Assembly (NCBI GenBank): GCA_036898135.1
Contig: CM072522.1
Location: 5,946,878 to 6,010,877, forward strand
Direction: 5' to 3'
Length of the DNA stretch: 64,000 nucleotides
DNA from: Oncomelania hupensis
Lineage: Eukaryota > Mollusca > Gastropoda > Littorinimorpha > Pomatiopsidae
Positions within the stretch are counted from its first letter, which is position 1; every line of letters begins with the position of its first letter. A model generated the notes under the pieces. The model was not told the origin of the DNA. It searched no databases and was given only the letters and a program-made list of their open reading frames with translations. Shown in pieces: positions 1-10,866 of the stretch. A program made the translations under genes and the position numbers.

Positions 1-1111
1 ATCGTTTATGAAAAACAGTTGCTGACTTGTTGGATTAACAAAGCTAATTAGGCTAGACATTCTGACAAATGCGAATCAACCACGGTGTTAACTGGTTTTA
101 AATATAAACATTTTAGTGGTGGAGTACATAACTTCATTACACAAATGGAGTGGTGAATGTTGTTAATGATAGTTTCCATTGAATAAAATTAGTTATTCTG
201 CCCAAAACTATCCACGACATCAACAGTTGACATAACATGAACTATAATTGCCAATGACCAACATGTCGTCTATAGAATGGTTTATAGGCCAAATAATTGT
301 GGACATAACCGCACACAGTGAATCCTTAAGAGAAGACAAAGAGTAAAAGAAAGTTGATCTAAAGTAGAAATTGCATTGATTTATACAAGTACACATAAAT
401 GAAAGTAGTGCAGAGTAAAATGTGTCTTACATGGACATGAGTATTTGCCGTTAACTTTGAGACTAATCACACATCTATAAAAACAATACTTGAACACAGC
501 CATAAAAAGCATAATTTAAACAGAAATGAAGCATTTCAGTTAGATGCAATCATATAAGTTCATTTGTCTTGGGATAAAAAGAAAAAGATCTTTTTAAAAA
601 AAACCATTAGAAAGCATACAATGCTTGTCAAGCATTCAAGAGGTCATAACTTCATGCCGTGATATAACATTTTTGTGTGGATAAAAACTGAATCGTTTAT
701 GAAAAACAGTAGCTGATTTGTCGGATTAACAAATTATAACAAGGCTAGACACTCTGACAAACTTAAATCAACCATGGTGTTAACTGGTTTTAAATATAAA
801 AATTTTAGTGGTGGAGTACATAACTTCATTACACAAATGGAGTGGTGAATGTTGTTAAGTGACAGTTTGCTTTGAATAAAATTAGCTACGCTGCCCAAAA
901 CTATCCACGACGTCAACAGTTGACATAATTTGAACTCCAAGTGCCAATGAGCAACCCATCTATCGAACAGTTGATAGGCCAAATAATTGTGGACATAACC
1001 TCACACAGTGATTCCTTAAGAGAAGACAAGCAGTTAAAGAAAACTTATCTAATGTAGAAATTGCATTGATTTATACAAGTACACATAAATGAAAGTAGTA
1101 CAGAGTAAAAT
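1..1111. repeat. Direct duplication of a ~420-bp segment
   Basis: Bases 1-420 and 692-1111 are two diverged copies of the same sequence in the same orientation. Both begin atcgtttatgaaaaacagt, both contain gtggagtacataacttcatt, and both end near tacacataaatgaaagtagt. They differ by many substitutions and small indels, so the duplication is old. The first copy may extend left of the window. No coding frame is shared. The spacer (421-691) also carries the cataacttcat motif. Confidence 0.85.
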
Positions 1112-1713
1112 TAAATGGACAGTTGTCAGACTTCACAATCGATACCTAAATTCAAAATGCAAGCGGGTATGGGTGGAAAGGAAATCATCGAATGGATCTT
1201 TTTTTTTTAAAATACAAGGATTCCCTATCCAAAATGTAAAGAAAAAAAGGAAAATGGTCATAACTGGTTAACACTGACCTATTCAACAATGTTGGAAAAG
1301 CACAATGCTAGTAAAAACAAGCAGAAAGTGCTGCTAAATGCTAAGAGTACATAACTTCAAGCCTGACATGTTTGTTTTTGTTTTTTTATAGAAACAAACT
1401 GATAATGAAACCAAAAATAGTGATGCAGAAATTTGAAGTAAAATCAAGGAGTACTCCTGAAATCATAAATGTATTACCTGAGAAGTGATTAAAAAAAAAT
1501 ATCACAAGGGCAGTACATAACTTTACAATGTCATTATATACACAGATGAAGAAATCTTTTAAAAAGGGGATACATTGCTAAGTCAAAACAAGAGCAAAGC
1601 ATACAACTTACAGAAAGCAGTCTTTCAGTATCGACTGGTCAAAATACAAAAGTTATTTCCATGCAATAATATACAAAGTTCATTTATGAGCAATTTACAA
1701 CCCAAAATATGAA

Positions 1714-1960
1714 GTAATAATAATAATAATAATAATTTATTTTATAAAGCGCAATTCCAAACTAAAAGTCTGCTCAAAGCGCTCACACGCATACTCTCAC
1801 ACAAGCTCTCGCACAATAAGAGACTGTACAACACACTAAAACATGGTGTATATAAAAAACACATACATCTGACACCACATGCCTACAAACAAACACACAC
1901 AGAATTATTATAAGCAGCTAAAACAATAAGATAAAATTCGTAAAAATACGCATGTCCAAT
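1714..1960 (-). mobile_element. 3' part of a tRNA-type SINE (SINE-C family) with (TTA)n tail
   Basis: An (ATA)n run at about 1714-1736 is followed by ataaagcgcaattccaaac and gctcaaagcgctcac, then a CA-rich stretch. The same order (trinucleotide run, a ...gcgc... segment, caaagcgcgg, CA-rich) occurs at 39967-40150, where it continues into a tRNA-like head. Read on the minus strand this is the SINE 3' half and tail; the tRNA-like head is absent here. Confidence 0.55.
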
Positions 1961-1976
1961 AAAATTAAACAAAAGT

Positions 1977-1980
<4 letters not shown>

Positions 1981-2023
<43 letters not shown>

Positions 2024-2040
2024 ACACACACACACCTACA
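1981..2040. repeat. Long homopolymer A tract followed by (CA)n
   Basis: About 42 consecutive A residues (1981-2022) run into a short CA repeat. It could be the tail of an old retroposed sequence on the plus strand, but no source sequence is recognisable upstream other than the SINE-C tail. Confidence 0.9.
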
Positions 2041-2497
2041 TATATACATATATTTTACATGTAAAAGATGTAAGAAACATTAACACACAACCAAGCATGG
2101 CTTTACGCAATCAAATACAATATAGAATAAATACAATAAAATACATTGACAGAACTTAATCCTGGTCCTCTGACTGAATGAGCCAGTTAAAAAAAAAAAA
2201 AAAAAAAAGGTATAATTTTATGGAATAAAAATAGTTGACTTTGCCAAATATCAAAAACCCATTACGTGAAGATCGCAACAATGTAAAAATGTAGGACCCT
2301 GGGTCCAGTGACTGATAGACCAGGGCTAAACTAAGAAGCAGCACGCACCCCCTCTCTAGTCAAATTCAGGGGTAGGGGAGGAGGTGGGGGGTGGGGAGGT
2401 GCGGGACCATCCAAAACTGGGAAATGTGAGCATGCACACAAGGGAAATTCTTCCACGTGGGAGGTTAAAACGAATAAATAGAACTAAAAGGGGTTCC

Positions 2498-4136
2498 TCA
2501 CCCTAGGTAAAAAGCGCTTTTAAATAAAATGCTGAAGTACAACGTTCTTTGATCCTGGCATGTAGTATACTCGGCCAGCACTTTGACGACGTCTGATTCA
2601 GGAAGGAAGTATTCCTGACCAATTTCTGGCCATTTCCAGCCTTCTCCGTACTTCAAGTATTGGCCCCAACTACCCTTGTCAGTTACTCTTGTGACCTGTA
2701 ATCAGCAAATCATGATAAATCAGAAAAAACCTCCCATGCTACCCTTTCAAATGAAGCTAATGGTGCTTTTCATTCTTAATTTACATTGTGGTTGTCGAAA
2801 CTACATGCAGCTGTGGGGAAAACAACTGGCCATCTCTGATTCAGCTTCACCACATATTCCCCACAACTTGAAAATGCCTCACAAATAAATACTTCTTGTG
2901 CTACAAATTGAGAAGTTCCTCCTTTCTTTGATTCCACATTAACCAATATGAACTGCCCTGTAGATAACAAAGAATTATAATCTGCATTAAATACATGCTT
3001 TGCCAAATATTCCCTTTATGTCAACAATTGTATGTATACATAACTTTATGCAATGCTTCCATGATGGATATGATCACATGGCAGTTTACACTTGAGATTG
3101 TCATTGATCACTTTTGGGGATTAATCTGCTTGTACTTTTTCCTGTCAGACAATAAACTGATTAAAATGTCAAGTACAGTAAAGAGCTGTGGTTGAAAAGT
3201 AAAGGTGTAAGTAACTTCACCATTTTGAGGTAAGCTACCTTTGACACAGACAACGTGAAGTTATGCACAAAGAGTGGAACAAAAGGGCATTTTACCTTAA
3301 AGAACAACTGACTAAAATTAGCTATTTTTAAGTAAGGAATCAATTTAAATTGCATTAAATAGATACCTTGGCACAATAGTGAAGTTACGTGCTCGAAATG
3401 TGTGTTCATAATTTTACGCAATGATATGCAATTGGTCTGGTCATGAAATTATGTACAGTCACATAGGAATGGCAAAATAAATCAGACTAAAGCTTCATCA
3501 CTTTACCCAACTTTCAGCAAGCAGAAATTTTCACTAGCTGTGTGACATTATGCACGTGGTCGGTATCACAAGAAATAAAGCCTATAGTGACCACAACAAG
3601 AAAGAAATAAAAAATAATGTTATAAAAACAATTGTGATGCATAATTATTAGCCTATGGAAATAAATATTCTATCATTTAAACAAAATAACAAAACCCCTA
3701 TAATACTGAGATGTTTCGGATTGTGAAGTTACGCACACAAATGAATTAGACTAACGAAACATGCCACATTAATGTATATGATTAGCGGTGTATTTATCCG
3801 CAATGAAAATATCATCCATTTTAAAATATAAACGTTTGACAATAATACCTGTTAAAAAATTGTGGGTTTCTCCATGACAAAGTATCAAACACGGGTGCAA
3901 AAATAATGCATAATATCTACAAACAAGAACGTTTACTCAAACACCTTTGTAGTGATGCTGTTGACTTGAAACATACTTTATCACAAAAACATGAGATTTA
4001 CTCCATCAATGTTGACCGAAAAGTCGAAAAACACTGATTAAGCCACCAAAAATATGCGTGCATAACTTAGATTAAAAATTCATGACTTACCTTCATTTTT
4101 GGACGAATCTGCCTCACTTCTTTCTTCTTCAGCCAT
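2498..4136 (-). CDS. Predicted three-exon gene, about 146 aa, function unknown
   Basis: Exons on the minus strand: 4136-4091 (ATG, MAEEERSEADSSKNE), 2981-2785 and 2695-2498 (TGA stop). Junctions seen: donor G|GTAAGT at 4090; acceptor aatgcag| before 2981; donor AAT|GTAAAT at 2784; acceptor gattacag| before 2695. Phases agree (1 then 0), giving 441 nt with no internal stop. The product starts with an acidic, serine-rich segment, then has STGQFILVNVESKKGGTSQF and later YLKYGEGWKWPEIGQEYFLP with an acidic PESDVVKVL. I do not recognise the family. The second and third exons loosely recall the short C-terminal domain of many uncharacterised invertebrate proteins. Intron 1 (1.1 kb) is full of the gaagttatgcac motif described in the findings. 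A further 5' non-coding exon is possible. The gene could also be a domesticated or decayed transposon gene. Confidence 0.5.
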
Positions 4137-4745
4137 CGCACATTGAATGTTAACAATGCCAATTGTTTCGTGCGTTAAAATTGACGCTAACCACATTATT
4201 CAGAAAATGTGGAGCCTCAAAAAAACAGTACGTCACGTTTGGTTTTCATGACCCAAAAGTTGACAGCAATTTGTTTGCTTGATTCTATCATTATTCTGAT
4301 TATTGTATTGCTTATATTAAGTTTTAGACTCATGTTTGATAATTCATTAGCATAAGAAATAAAGTGAATTATAACACCAGCGCGGATTCATACGCCCTAA
4401 AGCTGAATCACGAAAAAACGTGAGGTACGCGGGAGTCGCCAATTTCAATGCATATCTCCAAAAAATACGAACTGATTTTAAAATGTAAAATTGTTTCATA
4501 CCCTTTATACATTTTTACTTGCGGAAATTAAATTTTTATTGATATTCTATGAAGCAGTTTTATGGCGGTCGGCAAATACCGAACACACTGTTTACGATGT
4601 CACAAAAAGTGTAACGGAAACCGCAGATCATTACCTCATTCATCATCAATTTTTTAATTCTTTGACGTGGTTTATCGATCCGTCCTTGACGTCAAAATGA
4701 AGAACGATCTTTTCTCTGCCAGATTCACATTTTATTTTGTTTTAA
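4137..4745. other. Upstream flank of the small gene; no feature seen
   Basis: AT-rich sequence without a convincing ORF, splice pair or repeat match elsewhere in the window. It would contain the promoter of the minus-strand gene starting at 4136, but I see no clear TATA box. Confidence 0.4.
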
Positions 4746-6085
4746 ATGATGATATGCAGCGAGTCTGCTTCCTCGCAAAATAACAGTACCTGTGAAAATC
4801 GAGTCCGACGCCATTTCAGAGCCTTGCCCATATGCAAAGCTGATTTATTAAACTTGATAGACCAACTCCCATCTCCCTTTGTGATTGTTTTCGATCTGAA
4901 CAGTCACTCCCCCGTCAGAATCCCCAAGGCAAAATTTTGGAGAATGTTGTCGATGACCTCAACCTTTGTATTTTAAATTTAGATTCCCCTATGTATTGTA
5001 GCCATTTAGGAACATTTTATAATTTAGACCTGGCCATCTGTGACCCTTACAAGCTGTTTGTGCAAAACTATGGAAATAATGATCTATGAGCGTTTGATGT
5101 GGCAGTTAGAATCCTTGATGTGGCAGCTAGAATCCACCAACGCTCTTGGTATCTCTCTCAGAGTAGTTTCCGCAAAAACAGGAGCACTTCAGATCATCTC
5201 GTTCGATTGGAGTTGTTCATCAGAAAAGCGTTGTTGTTTCTGTGTTGTTTGATCTAGAAAAGGCGTGACTGAACTTAGAAGTTCAGGATTCTAAAAGATG
5301 TAGAACTCCTGGGCTTCTGTAGGAACTTACCCATTTTTATAGAAAATTTTTTAAATGATAGAAAGTTTCAGATCTGACTTGGCTCCACTTTATCGGATTC
5401 TTTTGAGCAGGAGATGGATGTTCCACAGGATAGCATTCTATATCCTCTTTTGTTTAACATTAAGATCAACAACATAGTTCAAAACGTCAAATCTGGCATA
5501 GATAAATCCTTGTTTGTTGATGATTTCCCCATCTCGGCTAAGTGTAAAACGTTGGCAGGGATGGAGCGTCAACTTCAGCTTTGCATAGATAAAATTTAGG
5601 GGTGGATAGAAGAAAATGGCTTCCAATTTTCGCTTTCTAAAACTGAATGCATTTATTTTCATTGCAAACAGAACCAGTTTTGAACCCTTCTCTCCATGTT
5701 TATGGCCAACCCATCAAAGTTTCTAAACAAGTAAAATTTTTGGGTGTTATTTTTTACATCAAATTTACTTTTCTGCCGCATATTAAATACCTGAGGGAAA
5801 GCTGCCAGAAAGGTCTTAACGTTTTGAAAGTTATCAGCCACACAGACTGGGGAGCAGACAAGCAAACTTTGCTCCTCCTCTATCATTCTCTGGCACGCTC
5901 TAAATTGGATTATGGTAGCATCATATATGGTTCCCCTACGAAAGCCTATTTGAAAGCCTTGGATCCAATCCATCATCAAGGTCTTCGAATCTGTCTGGGG
6001 GCGTTTCGCACTTCACCAAAGGAAAGTCTCTATGCTGAAGCTGGCGAACCTCCCTTGGAGATCCCAGGCTTCAGCTCGCCATGAA
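4746..6085 (+). pseudogene. Decayed I-group LINE: endonuclease and reverse transcriptase remnants
   Basis: Translated pieces in several frames line up as one non-LTR retrotransposon ORF2. 4800-4970 reads as an AP-type endonuclease segment (LLNLIDQLPSPFVIVFDLNS, the position of the usual GDFN motif). About 4990-5040 gives GTFYNLDLAICDP. 5040-5160 gives the RT entry segment LTSCLCKTMEIMIYERL, with a small internal duplication (LMWQLES twice). 5414-5600 gives MDVPQDSILYPLLFNIKINN and the catalytic box as FVDDF, the usual FADD being altered. 5700-6085 is the RT thumb region ending near ICLGAFRTSPKESLY. Stops and frameshifts break it throughout, so it cannot make an enzyme. The RNase H region follows at 6237. 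Confidence 0.85.
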
Positions 6086-6236
6086 TTATTTTCTCAACCC
6101 AGTTTTTATGCTTAAATACTCCAACAAACTGACAGAAGTTCCTCTTTTTGGTATCAAAATACATCCTCACTTTGACACTGCAGGCATAGATGTTGACTCT
6201 GTTAACGATGATTAATTGCTAGTCAACAATGATTAA

Positions 6237-7147
6237 TTGCTAACTGTACCTTGGAACCTCATCAACCCCATTATCAACTTCACTCTCACATCCTTCAAAA
6301 AGACTTCCGAAGCTGTTTATGAGCAACTTTATCTCAAACAATGTTCATTGTGTAAAGGATATGAAAAACTTTTTTCAGACGGGTCAGTTGTTGCTGCGTC
6401 TGTCTTTGGGAGACACCTAGACAAGCCTTTGCAACAGCATATACCTGATTTTTGTTCTGTTTATACAGCTGAGCTCAATGCAATTCATTTAGCTCTAAAA
6501 CAGGCTTATCAATCCAAAAGAACCTCGCTTTTAATTACGTCTGATTCACTGTCAGCACTTCAGGCTTTTTCCACGAGAAAGTTGTCACACCCTTTTCTGG
6601 CAGAGATCCGTGACCTACCCCAAACATTAACTGGCAATTGTCCGCTTTCTTCAAAAACATTACATCTGAAACTGTCTATAACCAACTTTATTTAGAACAG
6701 TGTGCTTTATACCCAGGATATGAAAAACCTTTTACAGACGGGTCAAAGAAAGGAGACTCGGTTGCTGCTGCGTCGGTCTGTGGGAGACATCTAGATCAGC
6801 CTTTGCAACAGCGTCTACCTAATTTTTGTTCTGTTTATACAACTGAGCTCAAGGCAATCCATATAGCTCTGAAACATGTTTATCAATCCAAAAGAACATC
6901 GCTTTTAATCACGTCTGATTCACTGTCAACACTTCAGGCTTTTTCCACGAGAAAGATATCACACCCTTTTCTGGCAGAGATCCATGACCTCCATACACAA
7001 TTTGTTTCTGAGGGTAAAAAGATAGTTTTTATGTGGGTACCTAGTCACTTGGGCATCCGCGGCAATATTGCAGTGGACAAAGCGGCTAAAGAAAGCTCTG
7101 CATCTCAATTTCCCTTCAGAGATTTTCCAGTTTGTTCCATACTCTGA
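6237..7147 (+). pseudogene. Duplicated RNase H domain of the I-group LINE
   Basis: Two consecutive copies of one RNase H domain are readable: 6290-6630 and 6638-7147. Both contain the catalytic segments FSDGS/FTDGS, YTAELNAIHLAL/YTTELKAIHIAL and LLITSDSLS; only the second continues to the last motif, VFMWVPSHLGIRGN. The first copy stops after FLAEIRDLP and runs into the start of the second. RNase H downstream of RT places the element in the I group of LINEs (I, Nimb, Ingi and relatives). The two copies differ by many substitutions, including a KKGD segment present only in the second. Confidence 0.85.
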
Positions 7148-7700
7148 CCTGCATTGTATGACTGGATCTTATTGTAAACAGCTGTGGCAGACCAAATGGT
7201 CTGATCAAATCAATAACAAATTATTTCAAATTCTTCCAGATTTGTCTGCTTCTTTGCCTTGCATCCACACGCAAAGAAGAAACTGTTTTGGCTCGCCTTC
7301 ATATTGGGCATACTTATGTCACCCATAGTTTCCTTTTAAAAGGAGAAGAATCACCATGGTGCTTTGCATGTGATAAATCCTTTTCTGTTCGCCATTTTAT
7401 GTCTGAATGTGCTGATCTGGTTGATGCAATAGAAAGATATTTTGGTTCGATACCTTTTAATGAGATTTTTAAAGTATGCAATAGTCAAACCCTGTTTCAA
7501 TTTTTACATGTTGGTTTGTTTTATCGCATATAAATCATATCGTCTTGTTTTGTATTCTTGGTTGGATTTTATTGGTGAGACTGATTTTATTTACATCTTC
7601 TATCATAATTAAATGTTAACAGTTTAGTCTGATCTTACTTAATATTGTGTGGTCCTGATTCGGTTTTCTTGGCAATCCGCTGGACCCTATAAACACTGAA
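7148..7700 (+). pseudogene. C-terminal end and 3' tail of the I-group LINE
   Basis: After the RNase H the frame shifts to 7288-7533. It reads ARLHIGHTYVTHSFLLKGEE followed by a C-x2-C...H...C finger (CFAC ... HFMSEC) and ends LFQFLHVGLFYRI-stop, the usual C-terminus of this LINE type. The 3' UTR follows. At 7649-7695 it carries gtggtcctgattcgg ... atccgctggaccctataaac, which is shared with the SINE-A family. Confidence 0.75.
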
Positions 7701-7964
7701 TATATATCTACCAAATGATTAGTGATGATAGATAATTGCCACAGTGATCTGTAATCACTTCCCTCCTACTACACATGTTATCATTACATATGTTATAAGC
7801 AATCCTCTCTCTTCAGTTGTCACTGTTGGTCAAACATGATCTGAGTAGTTTTTTACTTTTATAGACTATTACAAACAAACCTGCCCTTATCTGTTATTAT
7901 ATTACCTCCAGGCAGGAGTTCTCTTAGTCTAATTATTCTTGTCCTTCGTTTTCTTTCTTACACC

Positions 7965-8036
7965 ACACTCTTCCCAAAAAAGGTAACCTTCAGGAATGTG
8001 AAAATTACCGCACCATCAGCCTCATCAGCCATCCCA
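7965..8036 (+). pseudogene. Small RTE LINE fragment (start of RT domain)
   Basis: Translates as LPKKGNLQECENYRTISLIS-like residues and matches the RTE copies at 25925-25990 and 36490-36560 (rev. comp.). It ends abruptly at agccatccca, where an I-group LINE 5' region begins. The matching downstream RTE part restarts at 9883. Confidence 0.75.
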
Positions 8037-8039
8037 GAA

Positions 8040-8600
8040 AGATGTGGCCTTGTTTTGGCCCCCTGTGTTTGCCGTGCAGGGCAACACCGTTTCGGGGAAG
8101 AATGTGATTCTGGAGGTTGAGGTCACTGAGGGACTGCGGTCCCTCACACCAACACACCTCTTTGGCCCGGACTTCTAGACGGGAGGCTGGCGTGGCCTGA
8201 GTCAGTCAAGCAGCTGGTCGTGTATTGCCCTAGCTCTGCTAGAAGGCTGCGGCTCATGGGTCAAACTTGAACAAAACCGTAGTGGCAATGCGGGATTTTT
8301 CCCCATCATTTCTTCTTTTTCTACCCTCCCTTTTTCTCTGTGGCCTTCTCTTGGCCCCCTGCATTTGCCATGCAGGGCAACCCGTGTCGGGGGAGAATGG
8401 GATCCTGGAGGTTGAGGTCACTGAGGGACTGCAGTCCCTCACACTAACACATCTCTTTGGCCCGGACTTCTCCTAGACGGGAGGCTGGCGTGGCCCGCGT
8501 CAGTCAAGCGGCTGGTCGTGTATTGCCCTAGCTTTGCTAGAAGGCTGCGGCTCATGGGTCAAACTTGAACAAAACCGTAGTGGCAGTGCAGGATTGTCTG
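8040..8600 (+). repeat. Two tandem units, probable 5' UTR monomers of a LINE
   Basis: 8044-8297 and 8341-8587 are near-identical direct repeats. Both contain ggccccctg, tgaggtcactgagggactgc, ctctttggcccggacttct, acgggaggctggcgtggcc, tcaagc.gctggtcgtgtat and gggtcaaacttgaacaaaac. The unit is GC-rich relative to its surroundings and stands directly upstream of a LINE ORF1. I infer promoter-bearing monomers, as seen in some LINE 5' UTRs. Confidence 0.7.
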
Positions 8601-8724
8601 GGTGTATATCCCCCTTGTAGCCCTGGTGTGCTTTCTTGCTGGATTTTCCTCATGGACTCATCCCCTTGTTGGACTCCGTGGTGGGTGGGGAGCAGGGGGG
8701 ATGAATTACTAATTTAAAAACATG

Positions 8725-9695
8725 GCATCTACCAAAAAAAACCCGACTGCATGATGACGGATCGGACACAGACAGTGATTTGGACATGAGACAAAAAGCT
8801 TGTGACTCTGGGGTGGATGGGCCTGGCCTCGTTTTTTGGTTGTGGAGGGGGCGAATCTGGCTATGCCACTGGACAAGCTTTCCCCGTTTGCGATTCATAA
8901 AGGATTCCAATCCGTTTGCACAGTGGGTTTTAAAGATGTGAAAAAAAAATTGATCTGGGGTCTATCTGGTGGAGTGCTTGACCAAAAGGGCGTCAGATTG
9001 TCTGCTGAAGAGGAATTTGACCGTCTTTGTTGATAGGCAAATAAAAGTTTCTGTGCATGGACGGTTGAATTCCTCCAAGGGAGTCATCCGATGCCAGAAC
9101 TTGACTGACATGTCCGAATTAGAAATCCGTCACGAGCTCTCCAGCCAGGGGGTTACAGCCAAAGGACCCAAGCGTATCCCTACCAACACACTTTTTGTGA
9201 CTTTTGCTATGGCCAAGTTGCCGGAGTCACTCAAGGTGGGATACCTTAGGGTGAAGGTGACACCTTTCACACCATCGCCTTTGCACTGCTACCGTTGTCA
9301 AAGGTTTGGCCACTGGTAGCAAGACCTGCAAAAATAAAGAAATCTGCAGAGATTGCGGTAAAGATAAGCATGAAAATGAATGCACAGACCCCATATGCTG
9401 TGTGAATTGCGCGGGGCAGCATTCTTCCAGCTCCAAAGATTGCCCTCAGTGGCAGTTGAAGCTGGAGATCCCAAAGGTGCGGGCCACCGAGGGGTGCTCC
9501 TTCAGGGATGCGAAGAAAAAAGTTATGGAAAGGAGGCCGGTTATCCGAGAGAGATCCTTTGCGTCGGTGGTGGGTTCCACACCTCTTGCGGAACCTAGTA
9601 CACACCCGGCAATGGAGATCTCTTTGAATAAAATGACGCAGATTTTGGAAGCATTGTGCAAACAGATGGTCACTCTAGAGAAAATGCTCACGTAG
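8725..9695 (+). pseudogene. LINE ORF1 (gag-like, zinc knuckles), frameshifted
   Basis: Pieces in three frames form one ORF1. The start is near MASTKK at 8725. 8836-8960 gives PLDKLSPFAIHKGFQSVCTV and VGFKDVKKK; 8969-9319 gives RQIKVSVHGRLNSSKGVIRC and a first knuckle CYRCQRFGHW; 9306-9695 gives further CCHC knuckles CRDCGKDKHENEC and CVNCAGQHSSSSKDC, then a C-terminal helix ending KQMVTLEKMLT-stop. This is the nucleic-acid-binding protein type found in I-group and Jockey LINEs. At least three frameshifts disable it. ORF2 of this element is missing: at 9883 the sequence switches to an RTE LINE. Confidence 0.8.
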
Positions 9696-9882
9696 TTTGG
9701 TCACAGGGAAGAGGGGGGGGGGTGGGGGTCTCCAGCCCCATCGGACACTCTGAAGGACGTGCCCACGGTCAGGTCAAAAACCGTCAATCACAACACGCAG
9801 CCGTGTCTAAAGCCGTCACACCTGCCGCAAGGGAGGCCATGCCTCAGGCCGCCACAACATCGACGGCAGGTTTCAGCAACCT

Positions 9883-10866
9883 GGTGGATTGGCTGGAGAG
9901 GAACAAGAACTTGAACAGCTGATACAGAGGCTTGACACCACCTCCAGAGCCTATGGAATGGAAATAAGTGCAGAGAAGACCAAAATGATGACCAACAACA
10001 CCTATGGCATCAACATGGACATCAAAGTCCAAGGCCAATCTTTCAACACAGTGCATAGCTTCAAATATTTAGGAGCCATTGTATCAGACAATGCGTCCCG
10101 ACAGGAAGTCCTCTCCAGGATCGCACAAACAACTGCTGCCCTGGCGAGGTTGAAGCCAATTTGGAAAGACAGGACCATCAGCCTACATTCCAAAATAAGA
10201 CTGCTGCTCTCCCTTGTCATCTCCATCTTCCTATATGCTTGCAAAACATGGACCCTCACAGCAGATCTACAATGAAGAATACAAAGCATGGAGATGAGGT
10301 GCTACAGAAGACTTCTGGGCATTTCCTATACCCAGCACATCACCAACGACGAAGTCCGACAGACCATCACACAAGCCCTTGGACAACACGATGACCTGCT
10401 CACAGTGGTGAAAAAACAGAAACTCCGATGGTATGGCCACGTCACCAGATCATCTGGTCTTGCAAAGACCCTCCTGCAAGGCACGTTGCAAGGAGGTAGA
10501 AGAAGAGGGAGACAGAAGAAAAGGTGGGATGACAACATTCGAGAATGGACTGGTTTGACACTGAACGAAACCATCAGGGTTGCTGAGGACAGGAAAAGAT
10601 GGAGTACGCTGGTTAAACGATCATCTGTGGTACCCCAACGACCTCCGAGTTACGAGACACACCGACTCAACCGAAGCTTTTAGGTTTTGAAGCTAGTTCA
10701 GCCAGGCTAGCTATAAATAGCTTTGCCAGTGCTCTTCTTTCCTTTTCTTTCACTGAAAGGGAGGGTGTAGGCAAGCTATAAATAGCCCGCAGCCAGCAAA
10801 ATGTGGGAGAACCTAAGAGTGCTGCTCACATAGGCATTGAGCTACTGTGGAGATAGGATAGGATTG
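9883..10866 (+). pseudogene. RTE LINE 3' half with 3' UTR
   Basis: Starts at gattggctggagaggaac (WLERNKN in this frame, GLAGEEQEL in the RTE frame) just after the catalytic Asp-Asp box. It continues through SAEKTKMMTNNTYGINMDIK, FKYLGAIVSDN, LVISIFLYACKTWTL, a stop within the DLQ*RIQS stretch, and RRLLGISYTQHITNDEVRQT to LVKRSSVVPQRPPSY. The 3' UTR ends in gataggatagga (about 10853-10864), matching the tatcctatcc ends of the other RTE copies on the opposite strand. Apart from one stop, this copy is well preserved. Confidence 0.85.
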
